This document shows positions 26,031-35,008 of a stretch of 64,000 nt of DNA, piece by piece. The stretch is taken from assembly GCA_030149165.1 (NCBI GenBank), contig JASBRY010000009.1, positions 372,001-436,000 on the forward strand, written 5' to 3'. The notes beneath the pieces are model-generated. The model saw only the letters and a program-made list of their open reading frames with translations. It did not search any database and had not been told where the DNA came from. The stretch comes from Phycisphaerales bacterium. GTDB lineage: Bacteria; Planctomycetota; Phycisphaerae; Phycisphaerales; UBA1924. Position 1 is the first letter of the stretch. The number at the start of each line of letters is the position of its first letter. The translations under genes and the position numbers were made by a program.

Positions 26031-27458
26031 TCAAGGACATCCCTGAGCAAACAGCGTGAGATACGCCGAGACATCGAGGAAGTTGAGCGACCCATCACCA
26101 TTGAAGTCCACACTCAGATCACCATCACCATAGAGCACAATGAATCGGCTCAGATCCAAGAAGTTCAGCGTCCCATCCTCAATTAGGTCCGGAGCACAAG
26201 GCAGCGCGCGGATCGTGTAAGTCCGAGTCTCGCTCATGAACTGTTCACGCATCGCCTCGTCACGCACCCAGTTGGTCTCGTCCACAACCACGACCTTCAA
26301 CTCATGCTCGCCTGAACCGAGCGTCAGATCATCCGTATCAACGAGTGTCGCGCCGAACAGGTCGATCTGGAACACATTATCGAGATACCAATAGATCGAC
26401 AGGTTGTGATTCAACGGCTGCATCGGTGTGACTCCAACCGTCCCGCCGCGAGAGATCAACGCACCGTCTCCAGTACCCGAATCAATCGGAGACACCTCGC
26501 GGTAAATCTCTTTGAGCAGCTGCTCAGCACTCACCAGATTAAACGGCCGACCCAGCGCCCGCATCATCGAGTTGTTCGATGGTCGAAACACACCAAACTC
26601 CGAGTAGTTCCCGCCTTCAAAGGTGCTGATCGGACCATCGAACCCGGACTGGTTCGCATCCATCCAGTAATGCCACTTGCGATCCTGATCGAGCTGCTCC
26701 TGACGATTGTAAATCGATACATCCACAGGTCCCAGCTCAGGACCGGTGTATGTCATCGGACCGCCGTAGGTGTACTCATCCGCAAGATCGCCGAGCGAGT
26801 GACCGAGTTCATGAATCGCGATGTCCGCCGCAGCCCCGTTCTGTCCCGCGGCAGTCCCCAGGTTATTGCCCGGATATCCAGCACCGCCGTACTTGCTTGA
26901 GTTCGCGATCGCTACGACCTGATCGATGTCATCCGCCGCTGCTGCAGCCGTATACGCCTTACCCACATTGACGCACAAGAGTCGCTCGATACCGCTGCAC
27001 CAGTATTGCATATCCAGCGCAGTGTCTCGACTCACACCCTGATTCGGATCATTGTCCACACCGGACTCATTGGAAACCACTTCAACCGCCGTCACGCGGA
27101 AGTAACTCTGGTAACTCGTGAATGGTTCGTACTGATACAACGAGTCGACGATCCCGTTCACATCCGTGTGGTACTGCGCCATTTCCCCAGCCGTGTACCC
27201 ATCACCGACGAATACCAGATCGACGCGATTGTCATCGAGTCCTTGGTTCGCAACATTCATCGCATCGATGAACTCACGCACCTCGTCATCCATCGGGACT
27301 TGGAAGATCCCGCCGTACAGATTGCCGTGCTCATCACCGAAGCAGCCGTGCACAGTGGTCATCCCGTTATTGGCGCCGATGTCCTCAGGACCAACCAGCG
27401 CCATCGCGCTCCCAGTCGACAAGGCAAGTACCAACGAAAGCGAAGCAGTCCAGCTCAT
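26031..27458 (-). CDS. Secreted M64-type metallopeptidase with C-terminal dockerin-like tail
   Basis: 475 residues. The signal peptide (MSWTASLSLVLALSTGSAMA) precedes a peptidase M64 (IgA-peptidase-like) domain. DLVFVGDGYTAGEM is its entry motif and HELGHSLGDLADEY near residue 215 gives the zinc ligands HExxH plus a downstream Asp/Glu. The last ~55 residues contain two dockerin-type halves (DGTLNFLDLSRF and DFNGDGSLNFLDVSAY) ending Gly-Cys-Pro, as in planctomycete surface-anchored proteins. The ATG at 27458 has a ggag six bases upstream. It probably digests extracellular protein; the cohesin or anchor that binds the tail is not visible. Confidence 0.88.
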   Translation of the reverse strand: MSWTASLSLVLALSTGSAMALVGPEDIGANNGMTTVHGCFGDEHGNLYGGIFQVPMDDEVREFIDAMNVANQGLDDNRVDLVFVGDGYTAGEMAQYHTDVNGIVDSLYQYEPFTSYQSYFRVTAVEVVSNESGVDNDPNQGVSRDTALDMQYWCSGIERLLCVNVGKAYTAAAAADDIDQVVAIANSSKYGGAGYPGNNLGTAAGQNGAAADIAIHELGHSLGDLADEYTYGGPMTYTGPELGPVDVSIYNRQEQLDQDRKWHYWMDANQSGFDGPISTFEGGNYSEFGVFRPSNNSMMRALGRPFNLVSAEQLLKEIYREVSPIDSGTGDGALISRGGTVGVTPMQPLNHNLSIYWYLDNVFQIDLFGATLVDTDDLTLGSGEHELKVVVVDETNWVRDEAMREQFMSETRTYTIRALPCAPDLIEDGTLNFLDLSRFIVLYGDGDLSVDFNGDGSLNFLDVSAYLTLFAQGCP

Positions 27459-27641
27459 AGCGAGATCTCCAAAAATATCCACGGCGCGAGTCTTTCAGGT
27501 CGTCCACACCAGACAACCCTTTGGCACGAATGTGCCCATTCAAGCCCACTATTCGTGGATAAACCCCATTGGTTCCTGCTCAATCGGACCAATCAGCACC
27601 CAATAGCATCCAAACAGATCGAATCCATGCCCATCAGTCGA

Positions 27642-29243
27642 TTACGGACACCCCATCGAGAATAGCGACAGGAACAACGAGACATCGAGGAAGTTCAGGT
27701 TGCCGTCTTCATTCAAATCAGGCAAACACGCCGTCTGATACTCATCCGGAATGCCGTCCATGTTTTCATCCGTCAGCACCCCGCTCGCGATGTCGCATGA
27801 GTCCGGGATGAGGTTAGAGTTGAGATCCGTTTCCGTGCCATTGACGATGTCGACAAGATCGTTGATGAAGTTCCCGTTGCAGTCATCGTTCCCATCCATC
27901 GCGACTTCTACAACACGCTCGAACGGCCCCATATCCACTGGAAAATCAATCATCAAAGTCTCACCTGTGTTGGGAACAAACAGATCATCCGTAAACCTCG
28001 GATTCCCCGCTCCGTCAAACGGATATCCGTCCGTCACGATCCCATTGCCGTTGAGATCATCCACATCGCGCTCAACAAGCAAGTTGCTCCCCGCATCGAT
28101 GCATGGCGATCCGGTATCCAGCCGGTAATCGCCGTTCGCAGCATCGACAAACACCGGATCCGTGTCGATGTTCCCGTCACCTGGAGCGCCGCCCTCGACA
28201 TTGCTGTAGCTGAAGCTCACAGGGATCGCACCCGTCAATGCGCCTGCACCACGAACGATCGAGTTGCTCACCGTGATCGTCGCGCCCGAGCCGTCGAGCG
28301 CACCGCCAACACCAGAGACACTATTGCGGATGATCGAGTTGATGATCGGCAGATCGTGACTCGACCTGATCGTACCGCCGCGCCCCGAAGCTTCGTTTCC
28401 ATCGAACACCGAGTTGACGATCACAGAGCCCTGTGAGAACGTCAGGTTGATCGCTCCGCCGTCGCCTGCTGTTGCGGTATTGCCGCGGAACGTGCTGGAC
28501 TCGATCCGAGCGAATGTCCCGTTGATCGCGCCCCCAAGGTCCGCAGCATTGTTGATGAACTCAGAATCAACCACACGAATAAATGAGTTGATCGTCCTTA
28601 TGGCGCCGCCAAGCTCAGAAGTGTTGTTTTCAAATGAACAACCCACAATCTCGACGAACCCAGTGTCTGCGTAGATCGCGCCGCCGGTCTTGCAATCGTT
28701 GTTGCGGAACACACAATCGATCACCCGAGACGAGATTCCCTCGTTTAGTGCGAGCGCGCCACCAAAGCTCTGCACGTTCGAGAGGGCTGCGCTCGTATCA
28801 TTCGACTCGAAGATGCAGTTGCGCACCTCGGCATTGACGCGGCGCAGGTACAGCCCCGAGCCGTAGTACGAGAAACTAAAGCCGGTGCCCTGGTCACCAC
28901 GCAGCGTGAGCCCTTCAACTACATACGGCATGTCGAACGGGCCCGGGCCGTTGTTGATTCCCAGCGCTGACCCACCCGGTCCGAGCGGGCCGGCCGTGGG
29001 CAACCCTCGCGAGTCGATAATCGTGACTTCCGGACCACCGGTCCCGATGATCTCAAGCGACTTGCCGACTGGCGAGACCACCCGCTCGTTGTAGGTCCCA
29101 GGCGCAATGAGGATCCGATCGCCATACGCCGCTGCATCAACAGCCGCCTGGATCGTCGCAAACTCCGCCGGCACATGCCGATCCGCTGCAAGCGACCACG
29201 AACTCATCGAAACCGAGATCAATCCAATCAATACTCTGTGCAT
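27642..29243 (-). CDS. Secreted parallel beta-helix repeat protein with dockerin-like tail
   Basis: 533 residues. A signal peptide (VLIGLISVSMSSWSLAADR) is followed by a pectate-lyase-like opening, VPAEFATIQAAVDAAAYGD, and then right-handed beta-helix rungs with repeated VIDCVFRNND, VVDSEFINNA and IINSIIRNS-type units. The family often contains polysaccharide-binding or lyase proteins, but no catalytic residues are assignable. Near the end lies a Ca-binding-like stretch (DLNSNLIPDSCDIASG) and one dockerin half (DLNEDGNLNFLDVSLF) with terminal Gly-Cys-Pro. The ATG at 29243 has aagg seven bases upstream; ATG 29258 is an alternative. Confidence 0.84.
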   Translation of the reverse strand: MHRVLIGLISVSMSSWSLAADRHVPAEFATIQAAVDAAAYGDRILIAPGTYNERVVSPVGKSLEIIGTGGPEVTIIDSRGLPTAGPLGPGGSALGINNGPGPFDMPYVVEGLTLRGDQGTGFSFSYYGSGLYLRRVNAEVRNCIFESNDTSAALSNVQSFGGALALNEGISSRVIDCVFRNNDCKTGGAIYADTGFVEIVGCSFENNTSELGGAIRTINSFIRVVDSEFINNAADLGGAINGTFARIESSTFRGNTATAGDGGAINLTFSQGSVIVNSVFDGNEASGRGGTIRSSHDLPIINSIIRNSVSGVGGALDGSGATITVSNSIVRGAGALTGAIPVSFSYSNVEGGAPGDGNIDTDPVFVDAANGDYRLDTGSPCIDAGSNLLVERDVDDLNGNGIVTDGYPFDGAGNPRFTDDLFVPNTGETLMIDFPVDMGPFERVVEVAMDGNDDCNGNFINDLVDIVNGTETDLNSNLIPDSCDIASGVLTDENMDGIPDEYQTACLPDLNEDGNLNFLDVSLFLSLFSMGCP

Positions 29244-29364
29244 AAAAGACCTTTCCATAGGTACACGCAAACCACAGCGCTGCCTACATAGCACCAAGCG
29301 CCAATGTAGCCGTTCGCGCCCGATCCACAAAGCGGATTTTGTTTCACAAGTCCAGATTATCGGC

Positions 29365-30753
29365 TTATGGACACCCAGCCGCATATGCCTGCAAATACGC
29401 GCTCATATCAAGGAAGTTGAACTGACCATCAACGAAGAAATCAGCCGTTGAGTCCTGAGATGCGTACAACTGCAAGAACGCACTCAGATCCGAAAAATTC
29501 AACTGCCCATCGGGAGTCCCGTCTGGATTTCCTGCCAGGTCAGGTCGGCAGACAGTATCGCAATGCGGCGGAGACCAAGACGGAACACCGTACTGTGCAA
29601 CATCTGAAATTTCACCCGGACCGAAGGGTGCAATGCCGGCAAGCTCGCCTTGGCTCGGACCTCGCTGATTCTGAACCTCGAACGCGAATGAATACATCGT
29701 TCCCCAACGGATTGCATTTGCATACGGATCTTGCTCATACTCTTCAACTGTCCAAGAAACTGTTGATGTCGGATCGTGATTCACATCCCATGACTGGTTG
29801 AGTATCTGCTCATCAAGATCGTCGTGGTATGAAGGTGATTGAAACTGTGTTTCGATGAGTTGTGACTTGCCGTCGCACAAGTTCACAAAGAAACCTCCGA
29901 CACCACGGTTCCCATTCATGTTGTAGACGCCATAGTCATAAAGCCAATGGTTCAACCCGAGCTCGGTCGCTTTCGATCCAAGAAACACATACTCCTGAGC
30001 ATCATCCAACCCCCTCCAGCTGATCATCACATCTTCATCCGGAACCCCGATCCCGTTCCCGTGATCTCGCCATGCATAAATCGCCGGACCGCTGTAAGTC
30101 GGACCGACAAGTGTTGCCATCGCTGAGCCGGGTGTGAAGGTCACTTGTCGATAGGCGCAGTTGTTGACCACAGCATCGAATCCGCTCTCATCGATTCCAA
30201 CAATCTGAGTCTCCACGAAGTACAACGCATCGGGGTCACTCACATCCACGAGTTCGACCTGCAAGCGTTTGTACACAGCGTCACCGGTCTGATTGATCGA
30301 TGTGAACGGATACGGATAATGACCCGTCAGCGCGTTCACTTCTGTCCGAGGTCCCATCATCGCTTGCGACCCGTTGATCGCGCTGCTGCTGACATCAGAG
30401 CACCCCGCGCCAAGCTCAAACACACTCCCAGGCATGCACCCAAGCGAGCACGCGTCGCCTTGCAATGGGATGGTTGTGTGTCGAACAAAAGCGATCCCGA
30501 TCTGCGAGAATCGATGGTCCTTGAGTTTGTACAGCGTCTGTGAAATCAGAGGGTGCTCATTGGTGCTCGGCATCCAAGAAGCCGCTTGATCCCCCTCGTT
30601 GCAGATCGTCGTCCCAAATGAATACGCGACCAATCCAGCGCCATTTGTTCCAAATGAAGTAGCGCTAGTAATCTCACTACAAACAAGATCAGGCTGCGCA
30701 ACTGCGTGCGTCGCTGCAATCGCCACAACGATCCCAGAAATCAAACGAAACAT
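29365..30753 (-). CDS. Secreted protein of unknown function with two dockerin-like halves
   Basis: 462 residues. The signal peptide ends THAVAQ. The body (~20-400) is Cys-containing and beta-rich and I do not recognise its fold; it contains HNPD-free, Trp/Tyr-rich segments such as AIYAWRDHGNGIGVPDED. The tail has two dockerin-like halves (DGQLNFSDLSAFLQLY and DGQFNFLDMSAYLQAY) ending Gly-Cys-Pro. A strong aggaggt lies five bases before the ATG. It is the first of three consecutive dockerin-tailed genes on this strand, each with its own leader (121 and 183 bases between them), so they look separately expressed. Confidence 0.8.
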   Translation of the reverse strand: MFRLISGIVVAIAATHAVAQPDLVCSEITSATSFGTNGAGLVAYSFGTTICNEGDQAASWMPSTNEHPLISQTLYKLKDHRFSQIGIAFVRHTTIPLQGDACSLGCMPGSVFELGAGCSDVSSSAINGSQAMMGPRTEVNALTGHYPYPFTSINQTGDAVYKRLQVELVDVSDPDALYFVETQIVGIDESGFDAVVNNCAYRQVTFTPGSAMATLVGPTYSGPAIYAWRDHGNGIGVPDEDVMISWRGLDDAQEYVFLGSKATELGLNHWLYDYGVYNMNGNRGVGGFFVNLCDGKSQLIETQFQSPSYHDDLDEQILNQSWDVNHDPTSTVSWTVEEYEQDPYANAIRWGTMYSFAFEVQNQRGPSQGELAGIAPFGPGEISDVAQYGVPSWSPPHCDTVCRPDLAGNPDGTPDGQLNFSDLSAFLQLYASQDSTADFFVDGQFNFLDMSAYLQAYAAGCP

Positions 30754-30811
30754 GACAGACCTCCTGAAGGAGGCATTCTAACAAACTTATGGAACTGTGC
30801 AAAACGAATAA

Positions 30812-31948
30812 TTAAGAATCCACTGTCGCACCACGCCACGCCTCGATCGCTCCCAGCACCTCTTCGGGCGACTTCGACAAACGAACGCCATCTTTCAGCG
30901 CTCGGCAGTGCCCGTCGTTGATCGTCCTCCCCAACCAACTGATCTTCTGACGGATCACATGCATCGCGTGCTTCTCGTCGCGATACTCGATCATGCGCAG
31001 AAAATAATCCCGCACAAAGTCCAGCTTCTCGTCCTCGCTCGGATACAACTTGCCCAAATCAATCCGCGCGATCGCGTCATCGTCGTATACATCAATCCCA
31101 AGCTCGTCGATCTGCTTCTGCAATCCCCATGCTTGACGGAACACCCACGGATTCCCGAACGAGCCGCGCCCGATCATCACCCCCGCGCATCCCGTGTTGC
31201 GCCGCATGATAACCACATCCATCGCGTTCTTGATATCCCCGTTCCCCTGCACCGGAATCCCGCCATCCATCGTCCCGTCGTACGCACCCGTCGCGTCGCG
31301 CACCGCATCAACGACGCGTTTGATCCCATCGTGATCACACGACCCCCTGAACTTCTGTTCCGTTGTTCTGCCGTGCACCGTGATGCACGCCGCGCCGCGC
31401 TGACATAACCCCACCGCAAGCTCGCACGCGACCCCCGCTTCGTATGCATCCTGATCCCACCCCAACCGCATCTTCGCCGTCAGCGGGATCGTGTCAGGGA
31501 GCGCCTCGCGCACGGCTTCAAAGATCTCGTAAGTGCTCGGAAGATCACACATCAGCTTCGATCCGCCGTTGCGTTTGCAGATCTTGTCGACAGGACATCC
31601 CATGTTGATATCCACGACATGTGCCCCGTGCTCGGCGCACCATCTTGCACCCTCCGCGAGATGCTTCGCATCCGCTCCATACAACTGCATCCCGATCGGT
31701 TGATCCAGGTCGTTCGTCCGCGCCAGATCTCGAGCCGCGCCCTCATCGCAGAGCAACCCCTGCGGATTCAACAAATCTGTGCATGCGAGTCCCACCCCGC
31801 CCACCGATCGGCCTCCGATTGCGTTGAGCTCACGCACGCCAACGCGCCACGCAAGCTCGCACCACCCCGCAATCGGGGCCAACATCAGATTGCTCTCAAG
31901 ACTGACCAGCCCACCCGGCGTCTTTAGGTTCAAGGGTTGTGCGAACAT
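30812..31948 (-). CDS. tRNA-dihydrouridine synthase family protein
   Basis: 378 residues. Dus enzymes reduce uridine to dihydrouridine in tRNA D-loops with FMN and NADPH. The TIM-barrel start LMLAPIAGWCELAWR binds FMN. VVDINMGCPVDKICKRNGGS contains the catalytic Cys, TAKMRLGW and ITVHGRTTEQ are standard, and a GVMIGRGSFGNPWVF segment binds phosphate near the end. The C-terminal helical domain (~280-378) binds tRNA. The overall pattern is closest to DusB-type enzymes; which uridines are modified cannot be told. A 58-base gap separates it from the dockerin gene and it appears as a single gene. Confidence 0.92.
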   Translation of the reverse strand: MFAQPLNLKTPGGLVSLESNLMLAPIAGWCELAWRVGVRELNAIGGRSVGGVGLACTDLLNPQGLLCDEGAARDLARTNDLDQPIGMQLYGADAKHLAEGARWCAEHGAHVVDINMGCPVDKICKRNGGSKLMCDLPSTYEIFEAVREALPDTIPLTAKMRLGWDQDAYEAGVACELAVGLCQRGAACITVHGRTTEQKFRGSCDHDGIKRVVDAVRDATGAYDGTMDGGIPVQGNGDIKNAMDVVIMRRNTGCAGVMIGRGSFGNPWVFRQAWGLQKQIDELGIDVYDDDAIARIDLGKLYPSEDEKLDFVRDYFLRMIEYRDEKHAMHVIRQKISWLGRTINDGHCRALKDGVRLSKSPEEVLGAIEAWRGATVDS

Positions 31949-31994
31949 AAGTGTAGTCTAAACAGCGAATTGGTGCAATCAAAAACCACGCCGA

Positions 31995-32501
31995 TCAAAG
32001 CGCCAAATGCACGATCCAAATCGCGATTCCCGCCATCAATCCCGCAAACCAGTCATCGAGCAGGATCCCCCAACCCCCACGAATCCGCTGCATCGCCCCG
32101 GCAGGCCAAGGCTTCAGGATATCAAACGCCCGAAACAACAAAAACGCTCCGATAAGAACCAGAATCGTCGATTGGGTCGTGTCAAACATCGCACTCGGAA
32201 TCATCAACAGCGTCACCGCTTGTCCCGCCGTCTCATCCGCGACGACCTGACCCGGATCCTTCTTCCACCGCGCCTCGGCATCCGTCCCCCACGCCACACA
32301 CGCCCAACTGAACACGACAAAGATCAGGATCATTAGCACATCATAAATACTTCGTGCTGCTGGATTTGAGGCGACAATCAGCATCACCGCGCCACCAACC
32401 ACCACCGGCGGAAGCGACCCCCATGTCCCCGATGCAGGCTTCATGTGACCAAGACCAAAGGTCGTCAAAAACCGCTCAGCAGTGGGGGAGATCGTGTTCA
32501 T
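31995..32501 (-). CDS. pgpA: Phosphatidylglycerophosphatase A
   Basis: 168 residues, near the family's usual 160-170. PgpA removes the phosphate from phosphatidylglycerophosphate to give phosphatidylglycerol. ASGTWGSLPP, VVADETAGQAV with the acidic metal-binding residues and ILDDWFAGL near the end (here GILLDDWFAG) are family motifs. Three or four transmembrane helices are visible. It follows pgsA by 21 bases on the same strand, so two consecutive steps of phospholipid synthesis are co-expressed. The protein lies in the inner membrane. Confidence 0.92.
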   Translation of the reverse strand: MNTISPTAERFLTTFGLGHMKPASGTWGSLPPVVVGGAVMLIVASNPAARSIYDVLMILIFVVFSWACVAWGTDAEARWKKDPGQVVADETAGQAVTLLMIPSAMFDTTQSTILVLIGAFLLFRAFDILKPWPAGAMQRIRGGWGILLDDWFAGLMAGIAIWIVHLAL

Positions 32502-32522
32502 AAACGCCTTTCATACATCGCT

Positions 32523-33350
32523 TTAGCGACGCTTCTTGCCTTGTCCGCCCTTGTTGGATTTGGGACGCGCCTTCGCGCCAGGAGTCGTAGTCGACTTCGT
32601 AGGCTTGCGTGCTTTCTTGCCTCGCATCACCTCGAGCATCCGAGCATTCTCATCGATCGTGTGTTGCAGAGCTCTTCCAATATAAGGCAGACCCGACAGC
32701 AGCGTGATAACAACCGTTGCCCACACCAAGATCACGATGATCGTCCGTTCGCCAGACTCCGGACCCGGATTCCCAAACGCGATCAACAGCAAGATAATCG
32801 GGATCGTGATCGACTGGAGCACCATCTTCGCCTTGCCCATCGCTCCAGCAGGGAACTCGACACCCTCGCCCTCATACACTCCTCGGATCGAGGTCACGAG
32901 CAACTCGCGAGCGATCATCGCGACGACCATCCATCCCGCGACCGCTGACAGTTGCATCGAACCACCTGAAATCAATGGACTTGCAAAGTTTGGTCCCGCA
33001 AGGATCACGAAGCCCCCAAGCACCAGAAGTTTGTCCGCGAACGGATCCATGATCCGTCCGAACTTCGTGATCGCGTTCCATTTCCGAGCCAGATGACCAT
33101 CCAGCGCGTCCGTGAGCGCCGCGATGATGAAGATCGCCGCGGAAACGATCAAAAGCGTCGTCGATCCCGATGACAACTCCCCGATCCGATCCCCGACGCT
33201 TGCTTCAGGATTGATCGTCGGCGTCGAAACACTCGACAACAACCCCACAAACACGATCGCGAGACCGACGCGCGCCATCGTGAGCAGATTCGGGATATGA
33301 ACTTTCTTGTCAGGCTGAGCCGCCTGCATCATTGTTTGCATCTGTGCCAT
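32523..33350 (-). CDS. pgsA: CDP-diacylglycerol--glycerol-3-phosphate 3-phosphatidyltransferase
   Basis: 275 residues. It makes phosphatidylglycerophosphate from CDP-diacylglycerol and glycerol-3-phosphate. The CDP-alcohol phosphatidyltransferase motif DxxDGxxARxxxxxxxxGxxxDxxxD is complete: DALDGHLARKW followed by FGRIMDPFAD. NLLTMARVGLA is the usual N-terminal opening. Several membrane helices follow. The last ~35 residues are a Lys/Arg/Gly/Thr-rich basic tail ending GQGKKRR, unusual for the family and probably cytoplasmic. The ATG at 33350 follows agga at six bases; ATG 33371 is an alternative with poor context. Confidence 0.94.
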   Translation of the reverse strand: MAQMQTMMQAAQPDKKVHIPNLLTMARVGLAIVFVGLLSSVSTPTINPEASVGDRIGELSSGSTTLLIVSAAIFIIAALTDALDGHLARKWNAITKFGRIMDPFADKLLVLGGFVILAGPNFASPLISGGSMQLSAVAGWMVVAMIARELLVTSIRGVYEGEGVEFPAGAMGKAKMVLQSITIPIILLLIAFGNPGPESGERTIIVILVWATVVITLLSGLPYIGRALQHTIDENARMLEVMRGKKARKPTKSTTTPGAKARPKSNKGGQGKKRR

Positions 33351-33673
33351 TGCCCATCCTATCACCCTCATGCATTGAGCGACCTGCAAACCGACACGCA
33401 AAGTGCGTGCGCGCACAAATCCACTCGCGCATGTCGATCAGCACATCGGGCAAACAAACCACCCCAAACACGCCTCCAGACCCCCCTGAGAGTTGAAGGA
33501 TGCCCCCTATCGAACTATCCTGAGGGTCACAGCGCCGGTGTATCGGTCGAGTCGTTTGACCGCTCCGCCGGCGCGCGATGGGAGACCTGTACCGGAGGGT
33601 CCTCTATCTGCCGCGTGGCATCAATCACAGGCCGGGTCCTCACCTCCGAGAAACAACCACGAGGAATAACGCG
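33351..33673. other. 323-bp intergenic region between pgsA and nuoJ
   Basis: It holds the divergent promoters of pgsA (minus) and the nuoJ operon (plus), and the two-tier hairpin at 33532-33574. The plus strand here is C/T-skewed with runs such as cccccc at 33480-33486. No open frame with protein-like character is seen. Confidence 0.6.
33532..33574 (+). promoter_or_regulatory. Two-tier hairpin in the nuoJ leader
   Basis: An outer 7-bp stem (gcgccgg 33532-33538 with ccggcgc 33568-33574) encloses an inner 5-bp stem (cggtc 33544-33548 with gaccg 33558-33562). It lies 99 bases before the nuoJ start and has no T-tail. It may be a regulatory RNA element or a stable mRNA 5' end. Confidence 0.4.
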
Positions 33674-34648
33674 GTGGATTCAATCATCAACCCAATCGTC
33701 CTCTACCTTATTTGCGCGACCGGCGCGATCGGCATCGCCGCCGCACTCCCGAGGCGCAACAAAGTCGCCGCAATCACCGGAGGGATTGTCCTCGCCGCCG
33801 CAGTCGGTTTCGCCATCCTCATCCTCGGACTCAACACGACTGAATCCGGACAACCACTCCCCAACTACTTCTTCTACCCCTTCGCGATCCTCGGACTCGG
33901 ATCCGCGGCACGCATGATCACGCACCCGCGCCCTGTCTACTCCGCGCTCTACTTCATCCTCACCATCATCGCATCCTGCGGCATGTACCTCCTGCTCTCC
34001 GCAGAGTTCATGGCCTTCGCCCTCGTCATCATCTACGCCGGCGCGATCCTCATCACCTATCTCTTCGTCATCATGCTCGCGACGCAAGCCCCTTCTTCCG
34101 CCGCTGAAGAGTTCATCGACGAGACCGACGCCGTCGCACGCGAACCAGTCATCTCCTGCGGCATCGGATTCGTCCTCCTCGCAATCCTCACCACAGCAAT
34201 GTTCCGTGGACTTGGTGATCTCCCAGCACCACCAGACCAAACACTCGCGCAAGACAGCGTGCTCGTCAATCTCCCGAGCAAGGTCGAACGCGTCCTCGAT
34301 CGCGCCGACATCCTCGCGACCGGAGAGCGCCTCGCTCGAAACGACGACGGCACCGCCGCGATCGATGTCGCTACACGCACGATCACCATCGAGAACACCG
34401 ACCTCGGCACAACACGCACCATCGAAGCCGACCAATGGCCCGAGCAGTTGACCGCCGGGAACCTCGATCGCCTCGGATACAACCTGATGCACGATCACCC
34501 AATGACCATCGAGATCGCGGGTGTCATCCTGCTCATGGCCATGCTCGGAGCCACCGTTCTCGCACGCAAGCACATCGAACTCGAAGACGACCTCAAAGCC
34601 GCTCAGTCAAGAAAGCTCGGTGAGAACATGAAGATGGGGGACGCATAA
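33674..34648 (+). CDS. nuoJ: NADH-quinone oxidoreductase subunit J, with expanded loop
   Basis: 324 residues from a GTG with gagga eight bases upstream; an earlier ATG at 33578 lies in the leader and is not used. NuoJ is a membrane subunit of respiratory complex I beside the proton path. Five transmembrane helices are recognisable, with AEFMAFALVIIYAGAILI as the conserved pi-bulge-type helix 3 and ILLMAMLGATVLARKH as helix 5. Typical NuoJ has ~165-200 residues; this one has a loop of ~95 residues (~181-278) between helices 4 and 5 containing charged segments (ERVLDRADILATGERL). It opens a tight nuoJ-K-L-M-N-terC unit. nuoA-I are elsewhere. Confidence 0.93.
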   Translation: MDSIINPIVLYLICATGAIGIAAALPRRNKVAAITGGIVLAAAVGFAILILGLNTTESGQPLPNYFFYPFAILGLGSAARMITHPRPVYSALYFILTIIASCGMYLLLSAEFMAFALVIIYAGAILITYLFVIMLATQAPSSAAEEFIDETDAVAREPVISCGIGFVLLAILTTAMFRGLGDLPAPPDQTLAQDSVLVNLPSKVERVLDRADILATGERLARNDDGTAAIDVATRTITIENTDLGTTRTIEADQWPEQLTAGNLDRLGYNLMHDHPMTIEIAGVILLMAMLGATVLARKHIELEDDLKAAQSRKLGENMKMGDA

Positions 34649-35008
34649 ATGGACTCGATCCTCTCGACTAGTCTCGCGCAGCTCGCGTTCCCCGAAGCCG
34701 TCCCGACCATCACGCTGGCGCACTACCTGTTCGTGTCCGCCGCGATGTTTGTCATGGGACTCATCGGATTCATGACCCGCAAGAACATGATCATCATGTT
34801 CCTCTGCACCGAACTGATGTTCCAAGGCGCCGGACTCGCACTCATCGCGTTCGGTCGCCACCATCTCGGCGCCGATGGACAGACCTTCGTGATCTTCGTC
34901 CTGTGTGTCGCCGCTGCTGAAGCCGCGATGGCGCTGGCGCTCGTCGTCCTGCTGTTCCGTCATCGCGAATCCCTGTCGTCCCAGTCCTGGAAGGAACTCA
35001 ACGGGTGA
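34649..35008 (+). CDS. nuoK: NADH-quinone oxidoreductase subunit K
   Basis: 119 residues. Three transmembrane helices with the paired Glu positions of the proton channel: FLCTELMFQGAGLAL and VAAAEAAMALAL. The ATG follows the nuoJ stop codon with no gap. Its end overlaps the nuoL start (GTGA). It is an antiporter-like (MnhC/MrpC-type) part of the complex I membrane arm. It has about 15 more N-terminal residues than the family's typical ~100. Confidence 0.95.
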   Translation: MDSILSTSLAQLAFPEAVPTITLAHYLFVSAAMFVMGLIGFMTRKNMIIMFLCTELMFQGAGLALIAFGRHHLGADGQTFVIFVLCVAAAEAAMALALVVLLFRHRESLSSQSWKELNG

